DNA of 64,000 nucleotides. Source: Citrobacter portucalensis. GTDB taxonomy: Bacteria > Pseudomonadota > Gammaproteobacteria > Enterobacterales > Enterobacteriaceae. How positions within the stretch are numbered: the first letter of the stretch is position 1; each line of letters starts with the position of its first letter. The translations under genes were made by a program, and so were the position numbers. The stretch is taken from assembly GCF_002042885.1 (NCBI RefSeq), contig NZ_MVFY01000006.1, positions 233,972 to 297,971 on the forward strand, read 5' to 3'. The notes under the pieces were generated by a model, which did not search any database, was not told the DNA's origin, and saw only the letters and a program-made list of their open reading frames with translations. Shown piece by piece: positions 39,048 through 53,290 of the stretch.

Positions 39048-40814
39048 TTAGATGTCCTCCTGACGATGAGCCAGTAATGTCGCAAACGCCCCGTTGGCTG
39101 CGCTAAGTTCGGCATAAGTGCCTTGTTCAACGATCTGTCCGTCCTGCATCACCCAGATAACGTCCCAGTCGGCAAGATCTTCAAGTTGGTGTGTCACCAT
39201 CAGCGTGGTCTGGCGGCGTGATGCTGCTTTCAATGCCTGCATCACGCGTTGTTCGCTGTGTGCATCAAGGCTGGCGGCGGGCTCGTCAAGCAGCAACAAC
39301 TGACATGGATTGAGTAAGGCGCGAGCCACGGCAACGCGCTGCGCTTGTCCGACAGAAAGTCGAGCAGCCTGATCGCCTACTGGTGTATCCACACCCTGTG
39401 GCAGAAGTGGTAAAAACTCACTGACCCAGGCGCTGTCGAGTGCGGCTTGCAGCTGTTCTTCGCTGGCATCGGGGCGAGCGAGCAGCACGTTATCGCGTAA
39501 CGTGGCGGCAGGGAGCTGCGGATTTTGTCCAACCCAGGACAGCTGTTTGCGCCAGCAATCAGGCGACAGGTCGCGCAGCTCAAAGCCGTTAATCCGCAGC
39601 GATCCCTGATAAGAGAGAAAACCGGACAGGACATTGAGCAACGAACTTTTGCCGGAGCCGCTGCGGCCAACCAGCACCGCGCGTTGGCCCGCTGGCAGGG
39701 TAAAGTTGAGCGGACCTGCAAGCACTTTACCTTCCGGCGAGGTGATGACCAGATCTTCTGCTTCAATTGTAACTGCGTCTTTTGTTGTCAGCTCAATATC
39801 GCCACGCTCAGGATGTGCAAGCGGGGTTTCCATGAAGGTTTTCAGACTGTCTGCAGCACCAACGGCTTGTGCTTTGGCGTGATAGAACGTACCCAGATCG
39901 CGCAGGGGTTGGAAAAATTCCGGCGCCAGAATGAGCGCCAGGAAGCCAGCAGCCAATGTGACGCCCGTCCCGTAGTGGCCAAAATCGAGTTCACCGAGGT
40001 AGGAAAAACCGAAGTAAACCGCGACCAGTGCGATGGACAGGGAGGTAAAGAACTCAAGGACACCGGATGACAGAAACGCCAGGCGCAGGACTTCCATCGT
40101 GCGCTGGCGGAAATCCTGTGACGCTGCGCGGATGCTTTCTGTTTCGGCTTCACCGCGACCAAAGATTCTTAGCGTCTCCATGCCCCGCAGGCGATCGAGA
40201 AAATGGCCGCTGAGGCGGGCAAGAGCCTGAAAGTTGCGGCGGTTAGCATCGGCTGCACCCATACCAACCATCGCCATAAACAACGGGATCAGCGGGGCAG
40301 TTCCAAGCAGAATAAGGGCGGCTACCCAGTTTGACGGGAATACCGCCGCCACGATCAATAAGGGGACGCATACGGCCAGCGCCATTTGTGGCAGATAACG
40401 TGCATAGTAATCATGCATATCGTCAATCTGCTCGAGGATCAGCGTAGCCCAGCTCCCGGCTGGTTTACCCTGTATCCAGGCCGGACCCGCCTGTTGCAGG
40501 CGATCCAGAACCTGGCGGCGAATCTCAAAGCGGATATGTTGGCCAGCATGAAACCCGACGCGTTCGCGTAACCAGACGACCCATGCCCGCAGGATGAAAA
40601 TCAATACCAGCACAATGAAAGGGAGCAGAAGCGCCTCTCTGGGGATATTGTCCATGATCATATGGTCGAGAATTCGGGCCATGAGCCAGGCCTGAGCGAC
40701 AATTAACAGGCCGCTCACGAACCCCAACAGGCGTGAAATGTTCAGCCATCGTTGGGAAATTACACTTTGCTGTTTTAACCAGCGGGTCAGCTCTTTTTGA
40801 CGGGTTTTATTCAT
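39048..40814 (-). CDS. cydD: Glutathione/cysteine exporter subunit CydD
   Basis: Partner of CydC. 588 residues as in E. coli, with an N-terminal membrane domain and an ATPase domain showing Walker A GRSGSGKSS, the signature region LSVGQAQRVAVARAL (the Gly-Gly of the usual signature reads Val-Gly, as I recall for this family) and Walker B LLLLDEPAASLD. Start chosen at the ATG ending at 40814 (MNKTRQKELTRW, conserved). The longer frame would run into the terminator region behind trxB. Confidence 0.96.
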   Translation of the reverse strand: MNKTRQKELTRWLKQQSVISQRWLNISRLLGFVSGLLIVAQAWLMARILDHMIMDNIPREALLLPFIVLVLIFILRAWVVWLRERVGFHAGQHIRFEIRRQVLDRLQQAGPAWIQGKPAGSWATLILEQIDDMHDYYARYLPQMALAVCVPLLIVAAVFPSNWVAALILLGTAPLIPLFMAMVGMGAADANRRNFQALARLSGHFLDRLRGMETLRIFGRGEAETESIRAASQDFRQRTMEVLRLAFLSSGVLEFFTSLSIALVAVYFGFSYLGELDFGHYGTGVTLAAGFLALILAPEFFQPLRDLGTFYHAKAQAVGAADSLKTFMETPLAHPERGDIELTTKDAVTIEAEDLVITSPEGKVLAGPLNFTLPAGQRAVLVGRSGSGKSSLLNVLSGFLSYQGSLRINGFELRDLSPDCWRKQLSWVGQNPQLPAATLRDNVLLARPDASEEQLQAALDSAWVSEFLPLLPQGVDTPVGDQAARLSVGQAQRVAVARALLNPCQLLLLDEPAASLDAHSEQRVMQALKAASRRQTTLMVTHQLEDLADWDVIWVMQDGQIVEQGTYAELSAANGAFATLLAHRQEDI

Positions 40815-40880
40815 TGCACGCTTAGCAGGTGAGTTATTGGAATTTTTGGGCAGGACAATGTTACAACGAGGCAAAAATAA

Positions 40881-40904
40881 AGGCGACTTATAGTCGCCTT
40901 TTTT
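40881..40904. terminator. Terminator between trxB and cydD
   Basis: AGGCGACT (40881-40888) pairs with AGTCGCCT (40892-40899), loop TAT, with TTTTT after it on the plus side and an A-rich stretch before it, which reads as a T-run on the minus strand behind trxB. Confidence 0.85.
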
Positions 40905-40928
40905 ACTTTTGTTACTGATTTGTAAAAC

Positions 40929-42443
<1,515 letters not shown>

Positions 42444-42938
42444 ATGGTAGATAGTAAGAAGCGCCCTGGCAAAGATCTCGACCGTATCGATCGTAACATT
42501 CTTAATGAGCTGCAAAAGGATGGGCGTATTTCTAACGTCGAGCTTTCTAAACGTGTGGGACTTTCACCAACGCCCTGCCTTGAGCGTGTGCGTCGGTTGG
42601 AAAGACAGGGTTTTATTCAGGGCTATACAGCGCTGTTAAACCCGCATTATCTGGATGCATCACTTCTGGTTTTTGTTGAGATTACTCTGAATCGTGGCGC
42701 CCCGGATGTGTTTGAACAATTTAACTCTGCAGTACAAAAACTTGAAGAAATTCAAGAGTGTCATTTGGTTTCCGGTGATTTCGACTATTTGCTGAAAACA
42801 CGCGTACCGGATATGTCGGCATACCGTAAGCTGTTGGGGGAAACCCTGCTGCGTCTGCCTGGCGTGAATGACACACGTACTTATGTAGTAATGGAAGAAG
42901 TCAAACAGAGCAATCGTCTGGTAATTAAGACGCGCTAA
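42444..42938 (+). CDS. lrp: Leucine-responsive regulatory protein
   Basis: Global regulator of amino-acid metabolism, fimbriae and stationary-phase genes. 164 residues, the sequence being almost invariant in enterobacteria. The N-terminal helix-turn-helix is at about residues 30-55 (NVELSKRVGLSPTPCLERV), and the C-terminal RAM domain binds leucine and forms the octamer. Between lrp and ftsK lies a short gap with a GGTGCTGTTG-type element and the ftsK ribosome site. Confidence 0.98.
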   Translation: MVDSKKRPGKDLDRIDRNILNELQKDGRISNVELSKRVGLSPTPCLERVRRLERQGFIQGYTALLNPHYLDASLLVFVEITLNRGAPDVFEQFNSAVQKLEEIQECHLVSGDFDYLLKTRVPDMSAYRKLLGETLLRLPGVNDTRTYVVMEEVKQSNRLVIKTR

Positions 42939-43072
42939 CACGGAACAGGTGCAAAATCGACGCAGTTTGATTACACTCCTGTTAATCCATACAGCAACAG
43001 TGCCGGGGCAACCCGGTGCTGTTGTCCGTTTTAGCATCGGGCAGGAAAAGCCCGAAACCTGGAGAGCCGTTT

Positions 43073-46000
43073 TTGAGCCAGGAATACACTGAAGACAAAG
43101 ACGTCATATTGACGAAGTTAAGCAGCGGGCGCCGACTTCTGGAAGCGCTACTGATCCTTATTGCCCTTTTTGCCGTCTGGTTGATGGCTGCCTTACTCAG
43201 CTTTAACCCTTCGGATCCCAGTTGGTCGCAAACCGCGTGGCATGAGCCTATCCATAATCTGGGTGGAATACCTGGAGCATGGCTGGCGGACACGCTGTTC
43301 TTTATTTTTGGCGTCATGGCCTACACCATCCCCGTCATCATTGTCGGTGGCTGCTGGTTTGCCTGGCGACATCAGGCCAGCGACGAATACGTCGATTATT
43401 TTGCCGTCTCGCTACGCATTATTGGCGTTCTGGCGCTGATTCTCACTTCCTGCGGGCTGGCCGCAATTAACGCCGATGACATCTGGTATTTCGCCTCTGG
43501 CGGCGTGATCGGCAGTCTGCTCAGCACCACGCTACAACCATTGCTGCACAGCAGCGGCGGCACGCTGACATTGTTGTGCATTTGGGCAGCGGGATTAACG
43601 CTGTTCACCGGTTGGTCATGGGTGAGCATTGCGGAAAAACTGGGCGGCTGGTTACTCAATATCCTGACGTTTGCCAGCAACCGTACCCGCCGCGACGATA
43701 CCTGGGTCGATGACGAAGAGTATGAAGACGAAGAAGAGTCTGTCGACGCCGCTGATGGCAAACCCCATGAATCGCGCCGAGCTCGTATCCTGCGCGGTGC
43801 GTTAGCGCGCCGTAAACGTCTGGCGGAGAAATTTACCAACCCGCTTGGTCGTCATACCGATGCGGCGCTGTTCTCCGGCAAACGCATGGATGATGAAGAC
43901 GAAATTGAATACAGCGCCCGTGGCGTGGTTGCCGATCCTAATGATGTGCTGTTTTCCGGTAATCGCGCGACGCTGCCTGAATATGACGAACTTGATCCGC
44001 TCCTTAACGGCCACTCGGTGACCGAGCCTGTGGCTGCAGCAGCTGTAGCTACAACGGCCGCTCAGGCCTGGAGCGCACCGGTCGATCCGTTGCTGCAAAC
44101 GTCACCCGTGACCAACACTGTTATGGAGCAACCGGTCCCAACTGTGGCCTGGCAACCCGTGCCTGGCCCGCAAACCGGTGATGCCGCGATTGCACCAGCG
44201 CCTGAAGGTTATCCGCAGCCAGCCCAGTACGCGCAACCTCCGGTGCAGCAGCCGTATGAGCCATGGCAACAACCGGTTGTGGAGCAGAGTCCGCAGCCGC
44301 AATATTACGCACAGCAGCCCGTTGAACCTGTTTATACGCAGCCTGTCGCGCCGCAGCCGGAACCTGTTTATCAGCCGGAGCCCGTGCTGCAACCTGTCTA
44401 TCAACAGGATCCGACCTCTCAACAGAACACCGCATTCCAGCAGCCTGGTTATCAGCCGGAGCCTGTGCAGCAACCTGTTTATCAGCAGGATCCAACTTTT
44501 CAACAGAGCACTACGTTCCAGCAGCCTGTGGTTGAACAACCAACAGTGGTGGAACCTGAGCCGGTGGTTGAAGAAGTTAAACCGACTCGTCCGCCGCTCT
44601 ATTACTTTGAAGAAGTCGAAGAGAAACGTGCGCGTGAGCGTGAGCAACTGGCCGCATGGTATCAGCCGATTCCAGAACCTGCTCAGGAGCCTGAGCGTGT
44701 TAAGCCGTCTACGCCATCTATGCCGGCGACTGCATCCATACCACCCGTTGAGTCTGTTGCTGCCGTTGCACCGCTGGCCGCTGGCGTAAAAAGCGCCGCG
44801 TTAGGGGCAGGTGCCGCTGCCGCAGCACCTGTCTTTAGCCTTGCAGGCAGCGGTACGCCGCGTCCGCAGGTGAAAGAGGGCATTGGCCCGCAGTTGCCGC
44901 GTCCGAATCGTGTGCGCGTGCCTACTCGTCGTGAGCTGGCTTCATATGGCATAAAACTGCCGTCACAGCGTATGGCTGAAGAGAAAGCGCGCGAAGAGCA
45001 GCTTGATACAGATGCGTATAGTGACGATGAAATGGATGCAATGCAGCAGGACGATCTGGCACGTCAGTTCGCTCAGTCGCAGCAGCATCGTTATGGCGAA
45101 GAGTATCAGGACGATACCCACCAGACTGATGACGAAGATTCAGCCGCAGAAGCGGAACTGGCTCGCCAGTTTGCTTCTTCTCAGCAGCAGCGTTATTCCG
45201 GTGAACAGCCTGTCGGAGCGAATCCGTTCTCCCTCGATGACTTTGAATTTTCGCCAATGAAAACGCTGGTGGATGAGGGGCCGCATGAGCCGCTGTTTAC
45301 GCCTGGCGTAATGCCGGAGCCCGCGCCGCAGTACCAGGAACCAGTTGCGCCGCAGCAGCATTATCAGCAACCGGCGCAGCCAGTTGCACCGCAGCAGCAC
45401 TATCAGCAACCGGCACAGCCAGTTGCACCACAGCAGCATTATCAGCAACCAGCGCAGCCAGTTGCATCGCAGCAGCACTACCAGCAACCGGTGCAGCCAG
45501 TTGCATCGCAGCAGCATTATCAACAGCCAGCGCAGCCAGTTGCACCGCAGCAGCATTATCAGCAGCCAGCGCAGCCTGTTACACCGCCGCCGCAGGATAG
45601 TCTGATCCATCCGCTGCTGATGCGTAATGGGGATAGTCGTCCGGCGCACCGTCCAAGCACGCCGCTGCCATCGTTAGATCTGCTCACGCCGCCGCCGAGC
45701 GAAGTTGAGCCGATAGATACGTTCGCACTGGAACAAATGGCACGTCTGGTGGAAGCGCGTCTGGCGGATTTCCGCATTAAAGCCGATGTGGTGAACTATT
45801 CTCCTGGCCCGGTGATTACCCGCTTTGAGCTTAATCTGGCTCCAGGGGTTAAAGCAGCGCGTATTTCTAACCTGTCACGAGATCTGGCGCGTTCATTGTC
45901 GACCGCGGCGGTACGTGTGGTCGAGGTTATTCCAGGCAAACCGTATGTCGGACTGGAGTTACCGAACAAAAAACGTCAAACCGTCTATCTGCGAGAAGTG

Positions 46001-47137
46001 CTGGATAACGCTAAATTCCGTGATAACTCATCTCCGCTGACTGTGGTGCTGGGCAAAGATATTGCGGGCGAACCGGTGGTGGCCGATCTGGCTAAAATGC
46101 CGCACCTGCTGGTGGCAGGGACAACCGGTTCCGGTAAGTCTGTTGGGGTGAACGCCATGATCCTCAGCATGCTGTACAAAGCGCAGCCGGAAGACGTTCG
46201 CTTTATCATGATTGACCCGAAAATGCTGGAACTTTCTGTTTATGAAGGTATTCCACATCTGCTGACTGAAGTTGTGACCGACATGAAAGATGCCGCCAAT
46301 GCCTTGCGTTGGAGCGTCAATGAAATGGAACGTCGCTACAAACTGATGTCGGCGCTTGGCGTGCGTAACCTTGCCGGTTATAACGATAAGATTGCTGAAG
46401 CCGCCCGTATGGGACGTCCGATTCCAGACCCATACTGGAAGCCGGGCGACAGCATGGATGTTCAGCATCCGGTGCTGGAAAAACTGCCGTATATCGTGGT
46501 GTTGGTGGATGAATTCGCTGACCTGATGATGACCGTTGGCAAAAAGGTGGAAGAACTAATCGCTCGTCTGGCGCAAAAAGCGCGTGCGGCGGGTATCCAC
46601 CTGGTGCTGGCAACCCAGCGACCGTCAGTTGACGTTATCACTGGTCTGATTAAAGCGAACATCCCGACGCGTATCGCCTTTACAGTGTCCAGTAAAATTG
46701 ACTCGCGTACCATCCTTGACCAGGGCGGAGCGGAATCGCTGTTGGGTATGGGTGACATGCTTTATTCTGCACCAAACTCGACGATCCCTGTGCGTGTACA
46801 CGGCGCCTTTGTACGCGATGAAGAAGTTCACGCGGTAGTTCAGGACTGGAAAGCGCGCGGCCGTCCACAATACGTTGATGGCATTACCTCTGACAGCGAA
46901 AGCGAAGGCGGCGGTGGCGGCTTTGATGGTGGCGAAGAACTGGATCCGCTGTTCGATCAGGCGGTGAACTTTGTTACTCAGAAACGCAAAGCCTCAATCT
47001 CCGGCGTCCAGCGTCAGTTCCGTATCGGTTACAACCGAGCGGCGCGCATCATCGAACAGATGGAAGCGCAGGGAATAGTCAGCGAACAAGGGCATAATGG
47101 TAATCGTGAAGTGCTGGCTCCGCCGCCCTTCGAATGA
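43073..47137 (+). CDS. ftsK: DNA translocase FtsK
   Basis: Septal DNA pump that coordinates division with chromosome dimer resolution at dif. 1354 residues. Four or five N-terminal membrane helices (about 20-185) anchor it in the septum, followed by a long Pro/Gln-rich linker to about residue 850. The motor has Walker A GTTGSGKS (1016-1023) and Walker [12 protein letters not shown], and the C-terminal gamma winged helix reads KOPS and contacts XerD ([19 protein letters not shown]). Start taken at TTG 43073, preceded by GGAGAG, because it gives the conserved SQEYTED N-terminus. The linker has several internal duplications (see 44371-44526 and 45338-45571), making the protein about 25 residues longer than in E. 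coli. Confidence 0.96.
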   Translation: MSQEYTEDKDVILTKLSSGRRLLEALLILIALFAVWLMAALLSFNPSDPSWSQTAWHEPIHNLGGIPGAWLADTLFFIFGVMAYTIPVIIVGGCWFAWRHQASDEYVDYFAVSLRIIGVLALILTSCGLAAINADDIWYFASGGVIGSLLSTTLQPLLHSSGGTLTLLCIWAAGLTLFTGWSWVSIAEKLGGWLLNILTFASNRTRRDDTWVDDEEYEDEEESVDAADGKPHESRRARILRGALARRKRLAEKFTNPLGRHTDAALFSGKRMDDEDEIEYSARGVVADPNDVLFSGNRATLPEYDELDPLLNGHSVTEPVAAAAVATTAAQAWSAPVDPLLQTSPVTNTVMEQPVPTVAWQPVPGPQTGDAAIAPAPEGYPQPAQYAQPPVQQPYEPWQQPVVEQSPQPQYYAQQPVEPVYTQPVAPQPEPVYQPEPVLQPVYQQDPTSQQNTAFQQPGYQPEPVQQPVYQQDPTFQQSTTFQQPVVEQPTVVEPEPVVEEVKPTRPPLYYFEEVEEKRAREREQLAAWYQPIPEPAQEPERVKPSTPSMPATASIPPVESVAAVAPLAAGVKSAALGAGAAAAAPVFSLAGSGTPRPQVKEGIGPQLPRPNRVRVPTRRELASYGIKLPSQRMAEEKAREEQLDTDAYSDDEMDAMQQDDLARQFAQSQQHRYGEEYQDDTHQTDDEDSAAEAELARQFASSQQQRYSGEQPVGANPFSLDDFEFSPMKTLVDEGPHEPLFTPGVMPEPAPQYQEPVAPQQHYQQPAQPVAPQQHYQQPAQPVAPQQHYQQPAQPVASQQHYQQPVQPVASQQHYQQPAQPVAPQQHYQQPAQPVTPPPQDSLIHPLLMRNGDSRPAHRPSTPLPSLDLLTPPPSEVEPIDTFALEQMARLVEARLADFRIKADVVNYSPGPVITRFELNLAPGVKAARISNLSRDLARSLSTAAVRVVEVIPGKPYVGLELPNKKRQTVYLREVLDNAKFRDNSSPLTVVLGKDIAGEPVVADLAKMPHLLVAGTTGSGKSVGVNAMILSMLYKAQPEDVRFIMIDPKMLELSVYEGIPHLLTEVVTDMKDAANALRWSVNEMERRYKLMSALGVRNLAGYNDKIAEAARMGRPIPDPYWKPGDSMDVQHPVLEKLPYIVVLVDEFADLMMTVGKKVEELIARLAQKARAAGIHLVLATQRPSVDVITGLIKANIPTRIAFTVSSKIDSRTILDQGGAESLLGMGDMLYSAPNSTIPVRVHGAFVRDEEVHAVVQDWKARGRPQYVDGITSDSESEGGGGGFDGGEELDPLFDQAVNFVTQKRKASISGVQRQFRIGYNRAARIIEQMEAQGIVSEQGHNGNREVLAPPPFE
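44371..44526 (+). repeat. Direct duplication in the FtsK linker
   Basis: Two copies of a unit of about 25 codons, reading [22 protein letters not shown] with a few substitutions between copies. In frame within ftsK. Confidence 0.75.
45338..45571 (+). repeat. Six tandem 39-bp repeats in ftsK
   Basis: Six in-frame copies of a 13-codon unit, consensus [13 protein letters not shown], with small changes (Ser for Pro in copies 4 and 5, Val for the last Ala in copy 4, Glu first in copy 1), followed by a partial seventh copy. The nucleotide copies are very alike, so copy-number change by slippage is likely. Confidence 0.92.
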
Positions 47138-47248
47138 TTGCAAAGTTAAGTAATTCAGTATTTTCTACTTTCCTCATGCTGATTTTTGGCCTGAAATGGA
47201 TAGCAGAGGGATCTCCCCATTGGGAGTGACGTATTTTGAGGAATAACG

Positions 47249-47860
47249 ATGAAAAGAATCGCAATCACCTGTGCATTACTGTCTAGCTTTGTGGTGAGCA
47301 GCGTCTGGGCTGATGCTGCCAGCGACCTGAAAAGCCGTCTGGATAAAGTCAGTAGCTTCCATGCCAGCTTTACTCAGAAGGTCACGGACGGTAGCGGCGC
47401 GGCGGTGCAGGAAGGTCAGGGCGACTTATGGGTTAAACGCCCTAATCTGTTTAACTGGCATATGACGCAGCCTGACGAGAGCATCCTGGTTTCCGATGGT
47501 AAAACGCTGTGGTTCTTTAACCCGTTTGTTGAGCAGGCGACTGCGACCTGGTTGAAAGACGCCACGGGCAACACGCCGTTCATGCTGATTGCGCGTAACC
47601 AGGCCAGCGACTGGCAACAGTACAACATTAAGCAAAACGGCGACGATTTCGTACTGACGCCAAAAACCAGCAGCGGTAATCTGAAGCAGTTTACTATCAA
47701 TGTTGGGCGGGACGGGACGATCCATCAGTTCAGTGCCGTTGAGCAAGACGATCAGCGCAGCAGCTATCAGCTGAAATCTCAGCAGAATGGTGCGATTGAA
47801 CCTTCGAAATTCACCTTTACCCCGCCGCAAGGTGTAACGGTTGACGATCAACGTAAGTAG
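47249..47860 (+). CDS. lolA: Outer-membrane lipoprotein carrier LolA
   Basis: Periplasmic chaperone that takes lipoproteins from LolCDE to LolB. 203 residues with a signal peptide ([21 protein letters not shown]) and the family start [13 protein letters not shown] of the mature protein. The conserved Arg in [11 protein letters not shown] lines the lipid-binding cavity. A GAGGAA ribosome site precedes the ATG. It lies between ftsK and rarA on the same strand, with 10 bp to rarA. Confidence 0.97.
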   Translation: MKRIAITCALLSSFVVSSVWADAASDLKSRLDKVSSFHASFTQKVTDGSGAAVQEGQGDLWVKRPNLFNWHMTQPDESILVSDGKTLWFFNPFVEQATATWLKDATGNTPFMLIARNQASDWQQYNIKQNGDDFVLTPKTSSGNLKQFTINVGRDGTIHQFSAVEQDDQRSSYQLKSQQNGAIEPSKFTFTPPQGVTVDDQRK

Positions 47861-47870
47861 AGGCGTGTGA

Positions 47871-49214
47871 GTGAGCAATCTGTCGCTCGACTTTTCTGAT
47901 AATACCTTTCAGCCACTGGCCGCACGTATGCGGCCAGAAAATTTAGCGCAGTACATCGGCCAGCAGCATCTGCTGGCTGCGGGTAAACCCTTGCCGCGCG
48001 CCATCGAGGCCGGGCACCTGCACTCTATGATTTTATGGGGTCCGCCGGGGACGGGGAAAACCACGCTAGCCGAAGTTATTGCCCGTTACGCTAACGCCGA
48101 TGTTGAACGAATTTCGGCGGTCACGTCTGGTGTAAAAGAAATTCGTGAAGCGATTGAGCGGGCGCGTCAGAATCGTAACGCGGGTCGACGTACGATCCTG
48201 TTCGTGGACGAAGTTCACCGTTTTAATAAAAGCCAACAGGATGCGTTTTTACCGCATATTGAAGACGGTACCATCACGTTTATTGGCGCCACCACTGAAA
48301 ATCCCTCGTTTGAACTGAACTCGGCACTGTTGTCGCGGGCGCGTGTTTATTTACTGAAATCGTTAACCACCGACGATATTGAACAGGTGCTGGACCAGGC
48401 GATGTCAGATAATGCCCGTGGTTACGGTGGTCAGGATATCGTACTGCCACCAGAGACGCGTCGGGCGATTGCCGAACTGGTGAATGGCGACGCGCGGCGA
48501 GCGCTGAATACGCTGGAAATGATGGCCGATATGGCCGAAGTTGATGATTCCGGTAAGCGCGTATTGAAACCAGAATTGCTCACTGAAATTGCCGGTGAAC
48601 GCAGCGCACGCTTCGATAATAAAGGCGATCGTTTTTACGATCTCATCTCCGCATTACACAAATCGGTTCGCGGCAGCGCCCCGGATGCGGCACTTTATTG
48701 GTATGCGCGCATCATTAGTGCAGGCGGTGACCCGCTGTATGTTGCCCGTCGCTGTCTGGCCATTGCCTCTGAAGATGTCGGCAATGCCGATCCTCGCGCC
48801 ATGCAGGTGGCAATTTCCGCATGGGACTGCTTTACCCGCGTGGGACCCGCGGAAGGTGAACGAGCGATTGCTCAGGCAATTGTTTATCTGGCCTGCGCGC
48901 CGAAAAGTAATGCGGTTTACACCGCCTTCAAAGCCGCGCTGGCTGATGCCCGTGAACGTCCGGATTACGACGTGCCGGTCCACCTGCGCAATGCGCCAAC
49001 TAAGCTGATGAAAGAAATGGGCTATGGTCAGGAGTATCGTTACGCCCATGATGAACCAAATGCCTATGCCGCCGGAGAAGAGTACTTCCCGCAGGAAATG
49101 GCACAAACGCGCTATTATCACCCCACAAACAGAGGTCTTGAAGGCAAGATTGGCGAAAAGCTCGCCTGGCTCGCCGGACAGGATCAAAATAGCCCTATAA
49201 AACGCTACCGTTAG
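47871..49214 (+). CDS. rarA: Replication-associated recombination protein RarA
   Basis: AAA+ ATPase (MgsA) acting at stalled replication forks and binding SSB. 447 residues as in E. coli. Walker [10 protein letters not shown] and Walker [10 protein letters not shown] are in the first third, followed by sensor regions and the C-terminal tetramerisation domain (from about residue 250). Start GTG 47871, preceded by AGAGG and close behind lolA, fits operon expression. Confidence 0.97.
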   Translation: MSNLSLDFSDNTFQPLAARMRPENLAQYIGQQHLLAAGKPLPRAIEAGHLHSMILWGPPGTGKTTLAEVIARYANADVERISAVTSGVKEIREAIERARQNRNAGRRTILFVDEVHRFNKSQQDAFLPHIEDGTITFIGATTENPSFELNSALLSRARVYLLKSLTTDDIEQVLDQAMSDNARGYGGQDIVLPPETRRAIAELVNGDARRALNTLEMMADMAEVDDSGKRVLKPELLTEIAGERSARFDNKGDRFYDLISALHKSVRGSAPDAALYWYARIISAGGDPLYVARRCLAIASEDVGNADPRAMQVAISAWDCFTRVGPAEGERAIAQAIVYLACAPKSNAVYTAFKAALADARERPDYDVPVHLRNAPTKLMKEMGYGQEYRYAHDEPNAYAAGEEYFPQEMAQTRYYHPTNRGLEGKIGEKLAWLAGQDQNSPIKRYR

Positions 49215-49285
49215 TGTTATCGTTGCGGTAATGTTGTCTCTGTATCCCTGTGACCGCAGGCTGTGGTCACTTTCTCCTATTTTAA

Positions 49286-50599
<1,314 letters not shown>

Positions 50600-50619
50600 G
50601 CTACCTTTCTTTGCTAAAA

Positions 50620-50642
50620 AAGCGCCTCAGGGCGCTTTTTTT
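50620..50642 (+). terminator. Terminator of serS
   Basis: AGCGCC (50621-50626) pairs with GGCGCT, loop TCAG, followed by a run of eight T. An A-run on the left makes it look bidirectional. Confidence 0.92.
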
Positions 50643-50835
50643 ATGCCCGTTTGACGTCGGACAATAACGCCTACCTCCATAGGAGTAATACTGCCTTCGA
50701 ATGAAAGTCAGTATTTATCTCTGTCTTTTCGCAAATTCAGTATCTACCAGTCTGTATATTGATATTAACGCTATATAAAAATCTATATAACGAGTATTTC
50801 TCTTTTGTTTATTGTGAGCAGCAGAGTGAGCCACT

Positions 50836-53280
50836 ATGAAAACTAAGATCCCCGATGCCATGCTGGCAGCTGAGGTTAGTCGCCGAGGTTTGGTGAAAAC
50901 GACGGCGATAGGCGGACTGGCGGTGGCCAGTAGCGCGTTTACCCTGCCATTTACCCGTATTGCAAATGCTGCAGAAGCCCTTAATCCGACACAGGCCAAT
51001 GAGAAAGTCATATGGAGCGCATGTACGGTGAACTGTGGTAGCCGCTGTCCTCTGCGTATGCACGTGGTAGACGGTGAAATAAAGTATGTTGAAACCGACA
51101 ACACCGGTGATGACAACTATGACGGCTTGCACCAGGTACGCGCCTGTCTGCGTGGTCGCTCCATGCGTCGTCGCGTTTATAATCCCGACCGTCTGAAATA
51201 CCCGATGAAACGTGTCGGTAAACGTGGCGAAGGGAAATTTGAGCGTATCAGCTGGGATGAAGCCTACGACATCATTGCCAGCAATATGCAGCGTCTTATC
51301 AAAGACTACGGCAACGAGTCTATCTACCTGAACTACGGCACAGGTACGCTGGGCGGCACCCTGACACGTTCCTGGCCGCCAGGCAAAACGCTGGTAGCAC
51401 GTCTGATGAACTGCTGTGGCGGCTACCTGAACCACTACGGTGACTACTCTTCAGCGCAAATCGCTGCCGGGTTGAACTACACCTACGGCGGCTGGGCAGA
51501 CGGTAACAGCCCGTCCGACATTGAAAACAGCAAGCTGGTGGTTCTGTTCGGGAATAACCCAGGTGAAACCCGTATGAGCGGGGGTGGGGTAACCTATTAC
51601 CTTGAACAGGCGCGACAGAAATCCAATGCCCGCATGATTATTATCGATCCTCGCTACACGGATACCGGTGCGGGTCGTGAAGATGAATGGATCCCGATCC
51701 GCCCAGGTACCGATGCGGCGCTGGTGAATGGTCTGGCGTATGTGCTGATCACCGAAAACATGGTCGATCAACCGTTCCTTGATAAATACTGCGTGGGTTA
51801 CGACGAGAAAACCTTACCGGCCGACGCACCGAAAAACGGTCACTATAAGGCGTATATTCTTGGGCAGGGCAAAGACGGTATCGCCAAGACCCCGGAATGG
51901 GCAGCGCAAATTACCGGTATTCCTGCTGATCGAATCGTCAAACTGGCACGTGAAATCGGTAGCGCTAAACCGGCATATATCAGTCAGGGGTGGGGACCGC
52001 AGCGCCATGCTAACGGTGAAATAGCGACTCGTGCCATTTCTATGCTGGCAATCCTTACCGGTAACGTTGGGATTAACGGCGGCAACAGCGGGGCGCGTGA
52101 GGGCTCATACAGTTTGCCGTTTGAACGTATGCCTACGCTGGAAAACCCAGTCGAAACCAGCATCTCTATGTTTATGTGGACGGACGCCATTGAGCGAGGT
52201 CCGGAGATGACGGCGCTGCGTGACGGTGTTCGTGGCAAAGATAAGCTCGATGTTCCGATTAAGATGATCTGGAACTATGCCGGTAACTGTCTGATTAACC
52301 AGCACTCTGATATCAACCGCACACATGAAATCCTACAGGATGATAAGAAGTGCGAGATGATCGTTGTCATCGACTGTCATATGACCTCCTCGGCGAAATA
52401 CGCGGATATTTTGCTGCCGGACTGCACCGCTTCGGAGCAGATGGACTTCGCACTGGATGCCTCCTGCGGAAATATGTCGTATGTGATTTTCACCGATCAG
52501 GCGATCAAACCACGCTTCGAATGCAAGACTATCTACCAGATGACCAGCGAGCTAGCGAAACGCCTTGGTGTTGAGCAGCAGTTTACAGAAGGTCGTACTC
52601 AGGAAGAGTGGATGCGTCATCTGTACGAGCAGTCGCGCAAAGCCATTCCTGAACTGCCAACGTTTGAAGAATTCCGCAAGCAGGGGATCTTTAAACAGCG
52701 CGACCCGCAGGGACATCACGTGGCCTACAAGGCGTTCCGTGAGGATCCTAACGCCAATCCGCTGACCACGCCGTCAGGTAAGATCGAAATTTATTCGCAG
52801 CAGCTTGCCGAGATCGCGTCAACCTGGGAGCTGCCGGAAGGTGATGTGATTGATCCACTGCCGATTTATACCCCAGGTTTTGAGAGCTTAAACGATCCGC
52901 TGGTGGAGAAATTCCCTCTGCAGTTGACCGGCTTCCACTATAAGTCTCGCGTCCACTCGACCTATGGCAACGTGGATGTTCTGAAAGCATCCTGCCGTCA
53001 GGAAATGTGGATCAACCCGATGGATGCACAGCGACGCGGCATTAACAACGGCGACAAGGTGCGCATCTTTAACGATCGTGGTGAAGTGCACATCGAGGCG
53101 AAAGTAACGCCGCGTATGATGCCTGGCGTGGTGGCATTGGGTGAAGGGGCGTGGTATGACCCGGACGCAAAACGCGTGGACCAGGGCGGTTGCATTAACG
53201 TCCTGACGACCCAGCGTCCGTCTCCTCTCGCGAAGGGGAACCCATCACACACGAACCTTGTTCAGGTTGAAAAGGTGTAA
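50836..53280 (+). CDS. dmsA: Dimethyl sulfoxide reductase catalytic subunit DmsA
   Basis: Molybdenum (bis-MGD) oxidoreductase, the terminal reductase for DMSO and related S- and N-oxides under anaerobic conditions. 814 residues as in E. coli. The N-terminal twin-arginine signal (SRRGLVK, residues 15-21) exports the folded AB pair. The FeS-binding cysteines follow in CTVNCGSRCPLRMHV, and NHYGDYSSAQ (about 199-208) is the likely serine Mo-ligand region. First gene of dmsABC. Confidence 0.97.
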   Translation: MKTKIPDAMLAAEVSRRGLVKTTAIGGLAVASSAFTLPFTRIANAAEALNPTQANEKVIWSACTVNCGSRCPLRMHVVDGEIKYVETDNTGDDNYDGLHQVRACLRGRSMRRRVYNPDRLKYPMKRVGKRGEGKFERISWDEAYDIIASNMQRLIKDYGNESIYLNYGTGTLGGTLTRSWPPGKTLVARLMNCCGGYLNHYGDYSSAQIAAGLNYTYGGWADGNSPSDIENSKLVVLFGNNPGETRMSGGGVTYYLEQARQKSNARMIIIDPRYTDTGAGREDEWIPIRPGTDAALVNGLAYVLITENMVDQPFLDKYCVGYDEKTLPADAPKNGHYKAYILGQGKDGIAKTPEWAAQITGIPADRIVKLAREIGSAKPAYISQGWGPQRHANGEIATRAISMLAILTGNVGINGGNSGAREGSYSLPFERMPTLENPVETSISMFMWTDAIERGPEMTALRDGVRGKDKLDVPIKMIWNYAGNCLINQHSDINRTHEILQDDKKCEMIVVIDCHMTSSAKYADILLPDCTASEQMDFALDASCGNMSYVIFTDQAIKPRFECKTIYQMTSELAKRLGVEQQFTEGRTQEEWMRHLYEQSRKAIPELPTFEEFRKQGIFKQRDPQGHHVAYKAFREDPNANPLTTPSGKIEIYSQQLAEIASTWELPEGDVIDPLPIYTPGFESLNDPLVEKFPLQLTGFHYKSRVHSTYGNVDVLKASCRQEMWINPMDAQRRGINNGDKVRIFNDRGEVHIEAKVTPRMMPGVVALGEGAWYDPDAKRVDQGGCINVLTTQRPSPLAKGNPSHTNLVQVEKV

Positions 53281-53290
53281 GGAGTAACCG

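Noticed and set aside
45338..45571. Regular 39-bp repeats resembling a CRISPR array
   Set aside because: The units are contiguous with no unique spacers, in frame within ftsK, and encode a Pro/Gln repeat.
50759..50772. FNR box upstream of dmsA
   Set aside because: TTGAT is present but the second half-site (ACGCT) does not match. The position is plausible and dmsABC is FNR-controlled in E. coli, but the sequence alone does not support a call.
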